64,000 nt of DNA from contig DAPJ01000028.1 in assembly GCA_002502095.1 (NCBI GenBank), positions 16,605-80,604 on the forward strand. The letters are read 5' to 3'. The translations under genes and the position numbers were made by a program. The stretch's first letter is position 1, and every line of letters begins with the position of its first letter. A model generated the notes under the pieces. The model had not been told where the DNA came from, made no database searches, and worked only from the letters and a program-made list of their open reading frames with translations. Shown one piece after another: positions 43,865 to 52,934 of the stretch. Source of the stretch: Euryarchaeota archaeon UBA62. GTDB taxonomy: Archaea; Thermoplasmatota; Poseidoniia; Poseidoniales; Thalassarchaeaceae.

Positions 43865-46810
43865 TTAGACGAGTTCAATGTCGTCATCGTCGTAGACGTC
43901 ATCCTCATCTTCTTCCTCTTCTTCGAGAGAAAACACCGGCGCGGGTATGTCATCAACTTCTTCTACATCTTCTTCTGAGTCATCCGAAATAGCTTCCAAA
44001 TAAGCCATATGAGACTTCCATCTTCGACGATTCAATGCTGATTGGGTGCCGGCAATAAGAAGCATAATGGCGATAATCCCAACTACATATGTCGACAGTC
44101 TTGGATGAGTGAACTCATTCACTAAACGTTCTATCAGGGAGTCAATACCAACAGTCATTACAACCGTTGCCTTAGCAGTTGAGTCATCAGGCCAGCTTTG
44201 GTCGGTATCGAAGGGCGTTGCACTAACCATTATGCTAGAAGAGTCCCCATTATTGGATGACTCCGGGACAGAGACCTCTAGGACGAATGTCGCCTCCTCG
44301 AATGCCTCTAGAACAACTAGAACTGATCCGGATGGCCCGTCAATCTCTACGCTCCATGAAGAGGAGTCAGATTCGGCCTCGAGAAGAATCGTAAGCGGAC
44401 TATTTCCGAGATTCTTCACTTTCATCTGAATCTCTACTGTGTCTCCTGGGGATAGTAGCCTATTTGGGGAAACCTGTACGATTTCTAGTGTTGGCTCATC
44501 AGAGTCTATTTCGAAGACCATCGGGAGATCAAAATATCTTGGGTCTTCATCGGGAGTATCCTCTACAACCCTAAGGTATACGGTGTGATTCCCAAACTCA
44601 ACCTGGCTAGTGAGGGTGATGGTCACAAAAACTTCGGTCTCATCGCCAGGTGCTAGAGAGACTCTTGGAACAGCATTCCCAGAGTCATCTTCGATTCTGA
44701 ACTGCCATTGCCCATATGCGGCATTCCTATCTTTATTCTCCTCTAGTGAAGCGGGATTCTGAATCCTCCACCATGTGGCCGACTCTCCAGATGTCATTGT
44801 ATTCGTGATTTTAGCCCTTAGGGAGACTTCAGCATTTCCAGAACCGGGAGAACATAGAGATACTGTAATGTGCCCAAGTGGAGATCCATCGCAGTCATAG
44901 GAAACCTCTGCTCTGATTCCGAATGTCCTCTGAATTGTGAATTCAATTGTAGATGACAGGTTACTCTGGCCGGTGCTGACTACTTCTAATTCAACAGTGC
45001 CGATATCCGGATCCAGCCTATCAGATGAAGGTTTGACCAGGATTCTGAGAGTTTGTGTCTCATGCCTGTCAAGGAGGGCGGTGTGGAAAGTCCCGTCTCC
45101 ATCATCCTCTAGAATTCTCTCGCCAGTGTCATTATCATATACCTGAATAATGGCTTTAGCTCTTTGGAGAACATCAATCTTGAACTCATCTGCATCAAAA
45201 CCCGTATTGAAAATCTCCATCAAGAAAGGAGTGAACTGATCATAGTCAACATAGCTGTTTGCAGAAGCTTCGAAGTCGTCTGGTCTTGAAGAATTAGCTA
45301 CAGCAACCTCATGATCTTCTGACCATATTGAAACTTGGGGAGGCTGGAAAACATCCATCTTCTTTAGGTCCAATTGTAATGTATCTTGATGCACTACCTG
45401 CAACACCCCATCTACCTCTGCCTCAGCTACAGCCCTGATGTCAATCGAGCTTGGGGCACCAGTGAGATCCTCAGGCGCTGTTAAGGTAAGGATAGGATTG
45501 AGTATGTCCCCTCCCGAGTTTAACGTGTATCCCCCGGGAGAGTCGAACTCTATAAGCCAAGAGCTAGGGAAATTTGTCAATACTTCTAGCTCTACATCCA
45601 TTGATTTAGTCGAATCTCCCCTATGCACCATCTGGAGAGAGATAGGCGTTGTCTGCTCGGGGGCTATGTATTCAGTTGACCTATCTTGCCGATGATTTAA
45701 TGCAACCCCCCACTGTTCCATATTCACAGGTTCATGCTCGACTATCACGCTGTTTCCCTGAATATCAGATACTTCGAGCTCGACGGAGTATTCGCCTGAA
45801 GGAATCCCACTTGGGTATGACCAGAGATACTCTCCGAAAATGCCTTGGCTTGTATCCTCAATATCCTCATCATCCTCGTCGATAACATGATCAATTCTGT
45901 AAATACCATTGGGGTCTCTCATCAACAATCTTACCGAATCAACATCATATCTACCGAAGCTACTTTTGACATCGAATGAAAATTGCATTACTCTTTCAGA
46001 GAGGATATCGTTAGGATACCAATCCAACTCAGCCCCTTCGGCTAGCTCCGCTCCCTCTCTTTGTAGTAGAACCAAGCTGTTAGCGATTGCATTGGCTTCA
46101 ATTTCCAGAGTACTGAATCTTTCATCACCATCAATTTCGTTCCATGCCACTTCTGCTTCACAGCTCGATGATCCCCCCCATGGACTCCCGCCTCCACTGT
46201 CACATCCGGACATGTCAGCATCGATTATTAGTTCCAAGCGTTCATCCTTGTCTATTGTGAATGTCTCATCACTTCCAATATCGATTTCAAATGTCTCATG
46301 ATCAAAACTACAGCTTTGAGTAAGTCCGGGATTGCAGGCTTCTGAAGACCAAGACGCCGAACCAACCTGAGATCCAGATGCTTTTAGAGTGAGAGTCCAG
46401 TCAACAGTAGCGGTATCTGGGCCTGTGGATCTAAGAAATATTCCGATTGGCAGGTAATAAGAGCCAGAACCCGAACCGTGGTTAGGTCTACCTGCTATCT
46501 CAAGACTTGAGAGCATCGGACTTGTCTTGAATTCGATGCTACTGCTTAATGCGCTCATGGACTCCTGACCCCCGGACTCAGGAACTTGTGTGGTGATGTA
46601 TCCATCTCCCCCTGCAGATGAATTCTGAGATGCGATGTACATCGTGTAGAGGTTCATCTGAACATCACTCGAAGCGTTGAAATTAGTGGTTTCGTTTAGC
46701 TCACTATTGGAAACTGTAGAAGCCCCGTATGGTATGAGAAGGACCAAGCAAAGAGCCAATGCCATAGCCCTGCTCTTACGAACGTAGTTCGCTGTACTCC
46801 TCCCTTGCAC
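43865..46810 (-). CDS. Membrane-anchored surface protein with NEW3/CARDB-type domains (981 residues)
   Basis: A signal segment (RKSRAMALALCLVLLIPYG) is followed by beta-sandwich domains. Several resemble NPCBM-associated NEW3 or CARDB modules (for example LLSPGDTVEIQMKVKNLGNS and RHETQTLRILVKPSS). A membrane segment at about 902-923 (YVVGIIAIMLLIAGTQSAL) precedes a long acidic cytosolic tail with EDDVYDDDDIELV. The first codon is GTG at 46810, with ATG 46765 (MALALC) also possible. It sits directly upstream of the 2994-residue protein with a 69-base gap, so they may share a transcript. No catalytic motif was seen. Confidence 0.82.
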   Translation of the reverse strand: MQGRSTANYVRKSRAMALALCLVLLIPYGASTVSNSELNETTNFNASSDVQMNLYTMYIASQNSSAGGDGYITTQVPESGGQESMSALSSSIEFKTSPMLSSLEIAGRPNHGSGSGSYYLPIGIFLRSTGPDTATVDWTLTLKASGSQVGSASWSSEACNPGLTQSCSFDHETFEIDIGSDETFTIDKDERLELIIDADMSGCDSGGGSPWGGSSSCEAEVAWNEIDGDERFSTLEIEANAIANSLVLLQREGAELAEGAELDWYPNDILSERVMQFSFDVKSSFGRYDVDSVRLLMRDPNGIYRIDHVIDEDDEDIEDTSQGIFGEYLWSYPSGIPSGEYSVELEVSDIQGNSVIVEHEPVNMEQWGVALNHRQDRSTEYIAPEQTTPISLQMVHRGDSTKSMDVELEVLTNFPSSWLIEFDSPGGYTLNSGGDILNPILTLTAPEDLTGAPSSIDIRAVAEAEVDGVLQVVHQDTLQLDLKKMDVFQPPQVSIWSEDHEVAVANSSRPDDFEASANSYVDYDQFTPFLMEIFNTGFDADEFKIDVLQRAKAIIQVYDNDTGERILEDDGDGTFHTALLDRHETQTLRILVKPSSDRLDPDIGTVELEVVSTGQSNLSSTIEFTIQRTFGIRAEVSYDCDGSPLGHITVSLCSPGSGNAEVSLRAKITNTMTSGESATWWRIQNPASLEENKDRNAAYGQWQFRIEDDSGNAVPRVSLAPGDETEVFVTITLTSQVEFGNHTVYLRVVEDTPDEDPRYFDLPMVFEIDSDEPTLEIVQVSPNRLLSPGDTVEIQMKVKNLGNSPLTILLEAESDSSSWSVEIDGPSGSVLVVLEAFEEATFVLEVSVPESSNNGDSSSIMVSATPFDTDQSWPDDSTAKATVVMTVGIDSLIERLVNEFTHPRLSTYVVGIIAIMLLIAGTQSALNRRRWKSHMAYLEAISDDSEEDVEEVDDIPAPVFSLEEEEEDEDDVYDDDDIELV

Positions 46811-46951
46811 GTTTTACCGCCCATGCAAGTGGCGTTAAAGCGTTCGTGCGCCTTGGGCCACTGATACGTCAATTATGGGGGTCGGCAATATGACTCATTC
46901 TGAGACTTCGAAGCGCTCGATTCAAGGAGTATGACCCCTTCCTAGTAACCT

Positions 46952-47037
46952 GCAGAGGTACCCGAGCTGGTCAAAGGGGCCGGACTTAAGCTCCGGTGCA
47001 TAGTGCTTCGCAGGTTCAAATCCTGCCCTCTGCACCA
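46952..47037 (+). tRNA. tRNA-Leu (TAA)
   Basis: The acceptor GCAGAGG pairs with CCTCTGC, the anticodon stem CCGGA/TCCGG encloses CTTAAGC with anticodon TAA, and the T arm is GCAGG-TTCAAAT-CCTGC. The long variable arm is typical of leucine tRNAs, the discriminator is A and CCA is encoded. The final base abuts the stop codon of folB on the other strand. Confidence 0.95.
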
Positions 47038-47442
47038 TTACCTCTTCCTAGACATCTTACAGCCGAATTTTGCATCTCCTTCGAGAATATCCATCTTGGT
47101 GATTTTTATTGATGCCTCGGAAACTTGGAGCGGGATCATTAGCTTGTCCAATATTCTTGAGCCTAAGGACTCAAGCAGTGAGAGTCTGGTTCCACTAATT
47201 GAATCCTCTATTGATTCCAGCAAATACTCATAATTCACTACATCAGTGATCTTATCTGATTTAGGAGGTTCTGAACCGGGTATCGATACTTCGATATCAA
47301 AACGTAACCTTTGGGGGAGACCTATCTCATGAGCGTGAATTCCGATATCAACTTCCCTGAATAGTTCGCTTAGAAAAATCACCGTCCTTCCAGGCCCCTT
47401 ATCAACTGTAAAATGACTCGGTCCATCTGAATAGTGGTCCAT
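47038..47442 (-). CDS. FolB-like dihydroneopterin aldolase/epimerase
   Basis: The 134-residue protein shows the FolB core: FLSELFREVDIGIHAHEI with the pterin-binding region, GLPQRLRFDIEV and DVVNYEYLLESIEDSISGT. It closely resembles dihydroneopterin aldolase or dihydroneopterin triphosphate epimerase, which act in folate-type pterin synthesis. ATG 47442 lies one base after the stop of the reductase upstream, so the two form an operon. Length is slightly above the usual 120. Confidence 0.85.
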   Translation of the reverse strand: MDHYSDGPSHFTVDKGPGRTVIFLSELFREVDIGIHAHEIGLPQRLRFDIEVSIPGSEPPKSDKITDVVNYEYLLESIEDSISGTRLSLLESLGSRILDKLMIPLQVSEASIKITKMDILEGDAKFGCKMSRKR

Positions 47443-47443
47443 C

Positions 47444-48211
47444 TTATTCCTCCGTCTCAAAGACGACGTCCCTACTCCTAGATAAGAATCGTTCACCGGA
47501 ATCTGCATAAATTATCTGTCCAGTTACTGACTTGGCCGATATGAGGTATACCACGGCCTCTGCAATATCTGTTGCCGAGGGTCCGGATTGCAAAGGGGAC
47601 TGGGATTGTGCCTTCTCAAAGCCCTCCATTGTTTGCTCCGGACTTGGTAGTGTATGGCCGGGAGCCACTGCATTTACCCTAATCGAAGGAGCCAGTCCCC
47701 TAGCAAGTGTTTCAGTCAATCCAGCCATAGCGAAACGCGAGGCGGTATACGACAGATAATCCGGGTTTGGCTGGGAAATCTTTTGATCGAGGATGTTGAC
47801 CACAGAACCTACCTTGCCTGGAGGAAGGTTTCGACTTAGCTCTGAAATAAGTAAAGTGGGAGATAGGGCGTTGACGTGCATATGACGATTCCATGATTCT
47901 AGTGAAACGTTGGAAATATCATCGAAGTTGAATAACGAAGCATTATTGACAACTCCTAATACTGGGCCCATTTCTTGTTTGATTTCCTCGAATAATTTAG
48001 CCGGCATGGATTGATCAAGTAAGTCTCCAGAAAAACAGGCGGCTCTACCTCCTCTGGAATTGATTATATCTGCTAAATTGGACGCCTCATTTTCCGAAGA
48101 ATTGTAGTGTATTGCAATGGCATATCCACAATCGGAAAGGCGCAAGCAAATCTCTCTTCCAATCCTAACTGCGCCTCCTGTGACCAGTATAACAGCCGCG
48201 TCCATGGGCAT
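47444..48211 (-). CDS. SDR reductase, FolM/pteridine reductase-like
   Basis: The 255-residue protein is a short-chain dehydrogenase. The cofactor loop is VTGGAVRIGREICLRL, with the Gly-x-x-x-Gly variant (GGAVRIG) typical of pteridine reductases. Asn-Ala in VVNNASLFNF, Tyr in DYLSYTASRFAMAGLTE (Lys replaced by Arg) and late APGHTLPS follow. An active-site YxxxK would be expected; here the sequence is YTASR, so the catalytic Lys appears to be Arg, or the site is atypical. With FolB downstream the likely substrate is dihydropterin or dihydrofolate. Start ATG 48211 or 48205. Confidence 0.75.
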   Translation of the reverse strand: MPMDAAVILVTGGAVRIGREICLRLSDCGYAIAIHYNSSENEASNLADIINSRGGRAACFSGDLLDQSMPAKLFEEIKQEMGPVLGVVNNASLFNFDDISNVSLESWNRHMHVNALSPTLLISELSRNLPPGKVGSVVNILDQKISQPNPDYLSYTASRFAMAGLTETLARGLAPSIRVNAVAPGHTLPSPEQTMEGFEKAQSQSPLQSGPSATDIAEAVVYLISAKSVTGQIIYADSGERFLSRSRDVVFETEE

Positions 48212-48301
48212 GGGAAGAGTTTCACTCCTATTACGGGTTGTATTGGACGACCCCAAAGGGGTCGATGAGAACGATTAACTCCGTACCACTATGCGGAACA
48301 T

Positions 48302-49363
48302 ATGATGGCGACGCGACTACCGACCGTTGACTCATCTCAAATTACTACAAATTCCTGTTCTGGAAATCTTGTTGAGAGCAATAAAGTTAGGGTATCAAGG
48401 GAGAGGAAAAGACTTCCAAAATGGTTCAAGACCAGTCTTCCAATTGGGAAGTCCCAGTCCGTTTACAATAGTACCATGGCTAGCGTCAAGGATAATCACC
48501 TGAACACTGTTTGCGTTGAGGCGAGGTGTCCCAATATCCATGATTGCTGGGGAAGGGGGACTGCAACTTTCATGATTGCTGGAGATGTTTGTACGAGGGG
48601 TTGTAGATTCTGTGCCGTTAATACTGCAAAAACCCCTCCTCCATTGAACCCTGATGAGCCAGAAGATTTAGCGACTGCAATTGAGAGTATGGGAATAAAT
48701 CATGCAGTGATTACTGTTGTAAATAGGGACGACCTGCCCGATGGAGGAGCGAGTCACTACAGAAAATGTATAATGGCAGTTCACGATAGATGTCCAGATG
48801 TAGGGATTGAGTTACTTTGCTCGGACCTCGATGGTAACTTGGAATCTCTGAAAATACTGTTGAATGGATTGCCTATTCGTGTTTTTGCTCATAATGTTGA
48901 GTGTGTGCCAAGGCTAGACAAGATTGTTAGGGACAGAAGGGCCTCGTTCACACAATCTTTGAAGATTCTCTCTGAGGCAAAGAATTTGCGTCCAGATTTG
49001 AAGACTAAGACCAGTATCATGGTGGGCATAGGGGAGACCGACTCTGAGGTTATTGAAGCGATGGAGATGATTAGATCCTCGGAAGTTGATATGATTACTC
49101 TGGGTCAGTATCTCCAACCTGGTGAGCGCCATTTGCCTGTCGATAGATTCCCTGAGCCTTCTCAATTCGCTGATTGGGACAAGGAAGCTAGAGAGATGGG
49201 CTTCTCAGCCGTTGCTAGTGGCCCCCTTGTGAGGTCCAGCTATCGTGCTGGACTTCTGTGGGAAGAAGCCATGGGCTTGGAGCCAGTAGTTACTAGAGAG
49301 TCAACTGGTTCCGCGGTTAGTCACCTTACGTTTTCACCGGCTGAAGGAGGCCAAAAGATATGA
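48302..49363 (+). CDS. lipA: Lipoyl synthase (LipA)
   Basis: LipA inserts two sulfurs into octanoyl groups on lipoyl domains by radical SAM chemistry. The 353-residue protein has the auxiliary cluster cysteines Cys71, Cys76 and Cys82 (CVEARCPNIHDCW) and the radical SAM motif Cys97, Cys101, Cys104 (CTRGCRFC). The C-terminal RSSYRA that ligates the auxiliary cluster is also present, along with GIGETDSEV and LGQYLQPGERHLPV. It opens an operon with the branched-chain 2-oxoacid dehydrogenase and lipB. N-terminal residues up to about 40 are an extension. Confidence 0.95.
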   Translation: MMATRLPTVDSSQITTNSCSGNLVESNKVRVSRERKRLPKWFKTSLPIGKSQSVYNSTMASVKDNHLNTVCVEARCPNIHDCWGRGTATFMIAGDVCTRGCRFCAVNTAKTPPPLNPDEPEDLATAIESMGINHAVITVVNRDDLPDGGASHYRKCIMAVHDRCPDVGIELLCSDLDGNLESLKILLNGLPIRVFAHNVECVPRLDKIVRDRRASFTQSLKILSEAKNLRPDLKTKTSIMVGIGETDSEVIEAMEMIRSSEVDMITLGQYLQPGERHLPVDRFPEPSQFADWDKEAREMGFSAVASGPLVRSSYRAGLLWEEAMGLEPVVTRESTGSAVSHLTFSPAEGGQKI

Positions 49364-49385
49364 GTGTTGAGAGGGTGTATGTACC

Positions 49386-50627
49386 ATGAGCGAGGGGCAC
49401 GGGGCGGATCCACTTCATGTTCCTGATGCGCCACATAGGCCTGGGGATGAGGCTGGTTTCGTCGAATGGCCATGGTCTCCAGAGGATTTGGAAAGGCCAA
49501 GTGTCGATTGTGATGCTCCTGAAACTTCCTCACTCGCAGAGGGCCTAGTGAGGGTTCTTGGGGATGACAATAAGTCTTCAGGGAATTGGGACCCAAAGCT
49601 CTCCGCAGAAGAGATGATATCCGGCCTTGAGCATATGATGAGGCTTCGGATATTTGATGACAGAATGATGAAAATGCAGAGAACTGGTAAGCTCTCATTC
49701 TACATGCGATCTTACGGAGAAGAGGCGGTTGCTATAGCTCAGACAATGGCTTTGAAAGATCAAGACTGGCTATTCCCTACTTACAGGCAGCCAGGTGCCC
49801 AATTCGTCAGAGGTAGGGATATGGTCAGTATGATTTGCCATTGCATTGGTAACGAAATGGATAATGTCAAAGGTAGACAAATGCCTGTTCACTACACTTA
49901 CAGAGACGGACGATTCATTTCTGTTTCAAGTCCTGTTGGGACACAGTTTAGCCAGGCAGTTGGAGTAGCTTTGGCTTCAGACTACAAGGGTCTTGATGAA
50001 GTCACGATTACATGGATCGGCGATGGCGCTAGTGCGGAAGGGGACTATCATTACGCGTTGAATTTCGCCAGTATATTTCAAGCTCCGGTGATACTAAACG
50101 TTGTCAATAATCAGTGGGCAATTTCCACACACAAAAATTTCGCAAGTAAAAATGGTAATTTTGCCGTCAGGGGACTGCCATATGGAATTCCCAGTATACG
50201 TGTTGACGGAAATGATTTCTTGGCCCTGTATTCTGTTACTTCCTGGGCTAGGGAAAGAGCATCTGCAGGACTAGGCCCCACACACATAGAGGTCTTGACA
50301 TATCGCGCAGGAGCGCATAGCAGTAGCGATGACCCATCTAGGTATAGGCCGTCCGATATTCATTCATTCTGGCCTGGAGGAGATCCCATATATCGCCTTA
50401 GAGACCATCTCAAAGAGATAGGGGAATGGTCAGACGAGGAACATCAGAAGCTTTCTGAAAGAATAGACTCAGAGGTGATGGCGGCATACAAAGAAGCCGT
50501 CAAATTCGGAGATTTAGCTAATGGCCCGTATCCATCATCTGACGCGATTTTCACAGAAGTTTACGAGAACCCCCCATGGCATCTAGAAGAACAGTGGGAT
50601 GAAATGAAGAGATGGAGGGATTCATGA
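49386..50627 (+). CDS. Branched-chain 2-oxoacid dehydrogenase E1 alpha
   Basis: The 413-residue thiamine diphosphate enzyme subunit has the ThDP motif GDGASAEGDYHYALNFAS followed by VVNNQWAIS. GAHSSSDDPSRYRP contains the SDD pattern typical of branched-chain E1 alpha rather than pyruvate E1 alpha. N-terminal substrate loop segments (KMQRTGKLSFYMRSYGEEA) also match. About 75 extra residues with no known domain precede the core. It overlaps the next gene at ATGA. It decarboxylates branched 2-oxoacids from valine, leucine and isoleucine. Confidence 0.93.
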   Translation: MSEGHGADPLHVPDAPHRPGDEAGFVEWPWSPEDLERPSVDCDAPETSSLAEGLVRVLGDDNKSSGNWDPKLSAEEMISGLEHMMRLRIFDDRMMKMQRTGKLSFYMRSYGEEAVAIAQTMALKDQDWLFPTYRQPGAQFVRGRDMVSMICHCIGNEMDNVKGRQMPVHYTYRDGRFISVSSPVGTQFSQAVGVALASDYKGLDEVTITWIGDGASAEGDYHYALNFASIFQAPVILNVVNNQWAISTHKNFASKNGNFAVRGLPYGIPSIRVDGNDFLALYSVTSWARERASAGLGPTHIEVLTYRAGAHSSSDDPSRYRPSDIHSFWPGGDPIYRLRDHLKEIGEWSDEEHQKLSERIDSEVMAAYKEAVKFGDLANGPYPSSDAIFTEVYENPPWHLEEQWDEMKRWRDS

Positions 50628-51637
50628 TGCCTAACATGAATATGGTAGAATCAGTAAATAATGCCCTTGATACAATGCTCTCAAAGGATAAGGATGTCAT
50701 AATGTTCGGCGAAGATATTGGATACTTTGGCGGTGTTTTCAGAACTTGTGATGGCCTGCAAGAGAAGTACGGAAAACATAGGGTCTTTGACTCTCCACTT
50801 TCCGAGGGAGGAATTGCGGCTACAGCTTTCGGGATGGGAATCAATGGACTTAGGCCTGTGGTTGAGATTCAATTCGCCGACTATATTTTCCCAGCTTACG
50901 ATCAGATAGTTAACGAGATGGCCAAGGTCAGACATCGCTCTGGGGGAGAGTTCTGGTGTCCTGTAACCATAAGGACCCCTGCAGGAGGGGGAATCAGAGG
51001 AGGCCATCATCACTCGCAATCACCCGAGGCCCAGTTTACTCATACGCCAGGACTCAAAGTTGTCTATTGCTCAACCCCTTACAACGCCAAGGGGCTATTG
51101 ATAAGCGCCATAGAGGATAATGATCCGGTTATTTTCTTCGAGCCTAAGAGGTGCTACAGAGGACCTTTCTATGGGGACCCACACAATGTGCCGACTTGGT
51201 CTGGCCATCCTGAGGCAGAGGTGCCTGAATCCCATTATTCGATTCCCTTGGGCGAGGCGCGATTGGCCATGGAGGGCGACAGATGTACGGTGATCTCTTG
51301 GGGTGCGATGGTTCATGTGTGCGAGCAGGCAATCAGGGATAGCGGGATATCTTGTGATCTCATTGATCTCCAAACTCTAGTCCCTTGGGATAGAGAAGCT
51401 GTAGTAACATCGATTCAAAAGACTGGTAGGTGCGTAATCGTTCATGAGGCTCCAAAAACCAGTGGATTCGGAGCTGAAATGGCAGCTTCTATCCAAGAGC
51501 GATGCTTTTGGAGTCTGGAATCCCCAATAGAGAGAGTGACTGGATGGGACACTCCTTTTCCCCATACTACTGAATGGGATTACATGCCCGGACCAGACAG
51601 AGTGGCCGCGGCTATAGCGAAAACACAGGAGGATTAA
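50624..51637 (+). CDS. Branched-chain 2-oxoacid dehydrogenase E1 beta
   Basis: The 337-residue subunit matches E1 beta: FGEDIGYFGGVFR, FDSPLSEGGIAATAFGMG, EIQFADYIFPAYDQIVNE, TPAGGGIRGGHHHSQS and later LIDLQTLVPWDREAV. The start ATG overlaps the E1 alpha stop in ATGA; an ATG at 50612 also lies in frame. It completes the heterotetrameric E1 with the preceding gene. The E2 gene starts two bases after the stop. Confidence 0.94.
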   Translation: MMPNMNMVESVNNALDTMLSKDKDVIMFGEDIGYFGGVFRTCDGLQEKYGKHRVFDSPLSEGGIAATAFGMGINGLRPVVEIQFADYIFPAYDQIVNEMAKVRHRSGGEFWCPVTIRTPAGGGIRGGHHHSQSPEAQFTHTPGLKVVYCSTPYNAKGLLISAIEDNDPVIFFEPKRCYRGPFYGDPHNVPTWSGHPEAEVPESHYSIPLGEARLAMEGDRCTVISWGAMVHVCEQAIRDSGISCDLIDLQTLVPWDREAVVTSIQKTGRCVIVHEAPKTSGFGAEMAASIQERCFWSLESPIERVTGWDTPFPHTTEWDYMPGPDRVAAAIAKTQED

Positions 51638-51638
51638 C

Positions 51639-52925
51639 ATGGCGAAATATGATTTCAAATTACCCGATATTGGAGAAGGAGTCGTGGAGGGAGAAGTAGT
51701 CACTTGGCACGTATCCGTAGGGGATTCAGTTTCTGAGGATGACCCCATTGTTGATGTGATGACTGATAAGGCCACTGTAACTATTCCTTCCCCGACAGAT
51801 GGTACTGTCCTGTCCCTCAATGGGGAGGTGGGCGATATGATTGCTGTTGGGTCGGTTCTGATAGAATTCGATACCGATGGGACTGGTCTTGAAACTCCCA
51901 ATGAAGATGAAGGGCCTCAAGTGGTTGAAGAAAAGAAGCCAGATGAAGAAAAGAAGGCCTCCGCGGAAATCGAAAAGAAAGTAGAGGTAAAAGCACCCGA
52001 AATTTCGAAACCTATTGAAATTTCGGCTCCCGAAATACCTGTTTCTAGTTCCAAAACAGTACTAGCCAGCCCGGCTGTCAGAAGAAGGGCCAGAGAATCG
52101 GGAATAGATCTTTCATCATTGAATGGCAGTGGTCCTGCTGGAAGAATTAGACATGCGGACATAGATGCCTTCGTAGCTGGAGGAGGAGCCATAATGGGAG
52201 CTCCCCCTGTGGCGTACTCTACGAAGAGAAGCGGCATTAACGAGGTCAAAATTGTTGGCCTCAGGAGGAAGATTTCCGAGCAGATGGTCAAGAGTGCTTT
52301 TTCCATACCTCATTTCTCATATTTTGAGGAGGTTGATGTTACGGAGCTTGAAGGATTGAGGCAGGCACTGAACGCTAGTCGTGGAGAGGATCAGCCAAAA
52401 CTTACCTACTTGCCTTTCATCATGCTAGCCCTAGCTAAAATTATGCCAGAACATCCAGAATGTAATGGGTATTTCTATGATGAAGAAGGATTAGTCCACC
52501 GGCATGAGGCTGTAAACTTGGGAATAGCCACACAGACAGATAGGGGACTATACGTACCAGTCGTCAAGAATGTCGAGGCCATGGACGTCTGGCAAGCGGC
52601 GAGCGACCTGATCCGTGTTTCGGGAGCAGCGAGATCGGGTACGGCTAGTCTTGATGACTTAACAGGTTCCACTTTCACAATTACCAGTCTTGGAAGAGAA
52701 GGGGGTCTTGGTGCGACACCAATAATTAATCATCCAGAGATGGCTATATTGGGAGTGCATAAAGCTAGGGAAATGCCAGTTGTCAGAAGTGGAAATATCG
52801 AAGTCAGGAGAATCATGAATCTTTCCAGCTCCTTCGATCATAGAGTAATCGATGGAGCAGATGGAGCTAGTCTGGTTCAGCATCTGAAAAGAATGCTAGA
52901 GCATCCTGCTATGATATTCATGTGA
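51639..52925 (+). CDS. Dihydrolipoyl acyltransferase E2
   Basis: The 428-residue E2 has an N-terminal lipoyl domain with Lys44 in MTDKATVTIPSP. A Glu/Lys-rich linker and a peripheral subunit-binding domain (about residues 144-180, LASPAVRRRARESGIDLSSL) follow. The acyltransferase domain carries the catalytic SFDHRVIDGADG (His401, Asp405). It transfers acyl groups to CoA and forms the core of the complex. Only one lipoyl domain is present. It lies between E1 beta and the E3 gene. Confidence 0.95.
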   Translation: MAKYDFKLPDIGEGVVEGEVVTWHVSVGDSVSEDDPIVDVMTDKATVTIPSPTDGTVLSLNGEVGDMIAVGSVLIEFDTDGTGLETPNEDEGPQVVEEKKPDEEKKASAEIEKKVEVKAPEISKPIEISAPEIPVSSSKTVLASPAVRRRARESGIDLSSLNGSGPAGRIRHADIDAFVAGGGAIMGAPPVAYSTKRSGINEVKIVGLRRKISEQMVKSAFSIPHFSYFEEVDVTELEGLRQALNASRGEDQPKLTYLPFIMLALAKIMPEHPECNGYFYDEEGLVHRHEAVNLGIATQTDRGLYVPVVKNVEAMDVWQAASDLIRVSGAARSGTASLDDLTGSTFTITSLGREGGLGATPIINHPEMAILGVHKAREMPVVRSGNIEVRRIMNLSSSFDHRVIDGADGASLVQHLKRMLEHPAMIFM

Positions 52926-52934
52926 GGTGGCATA

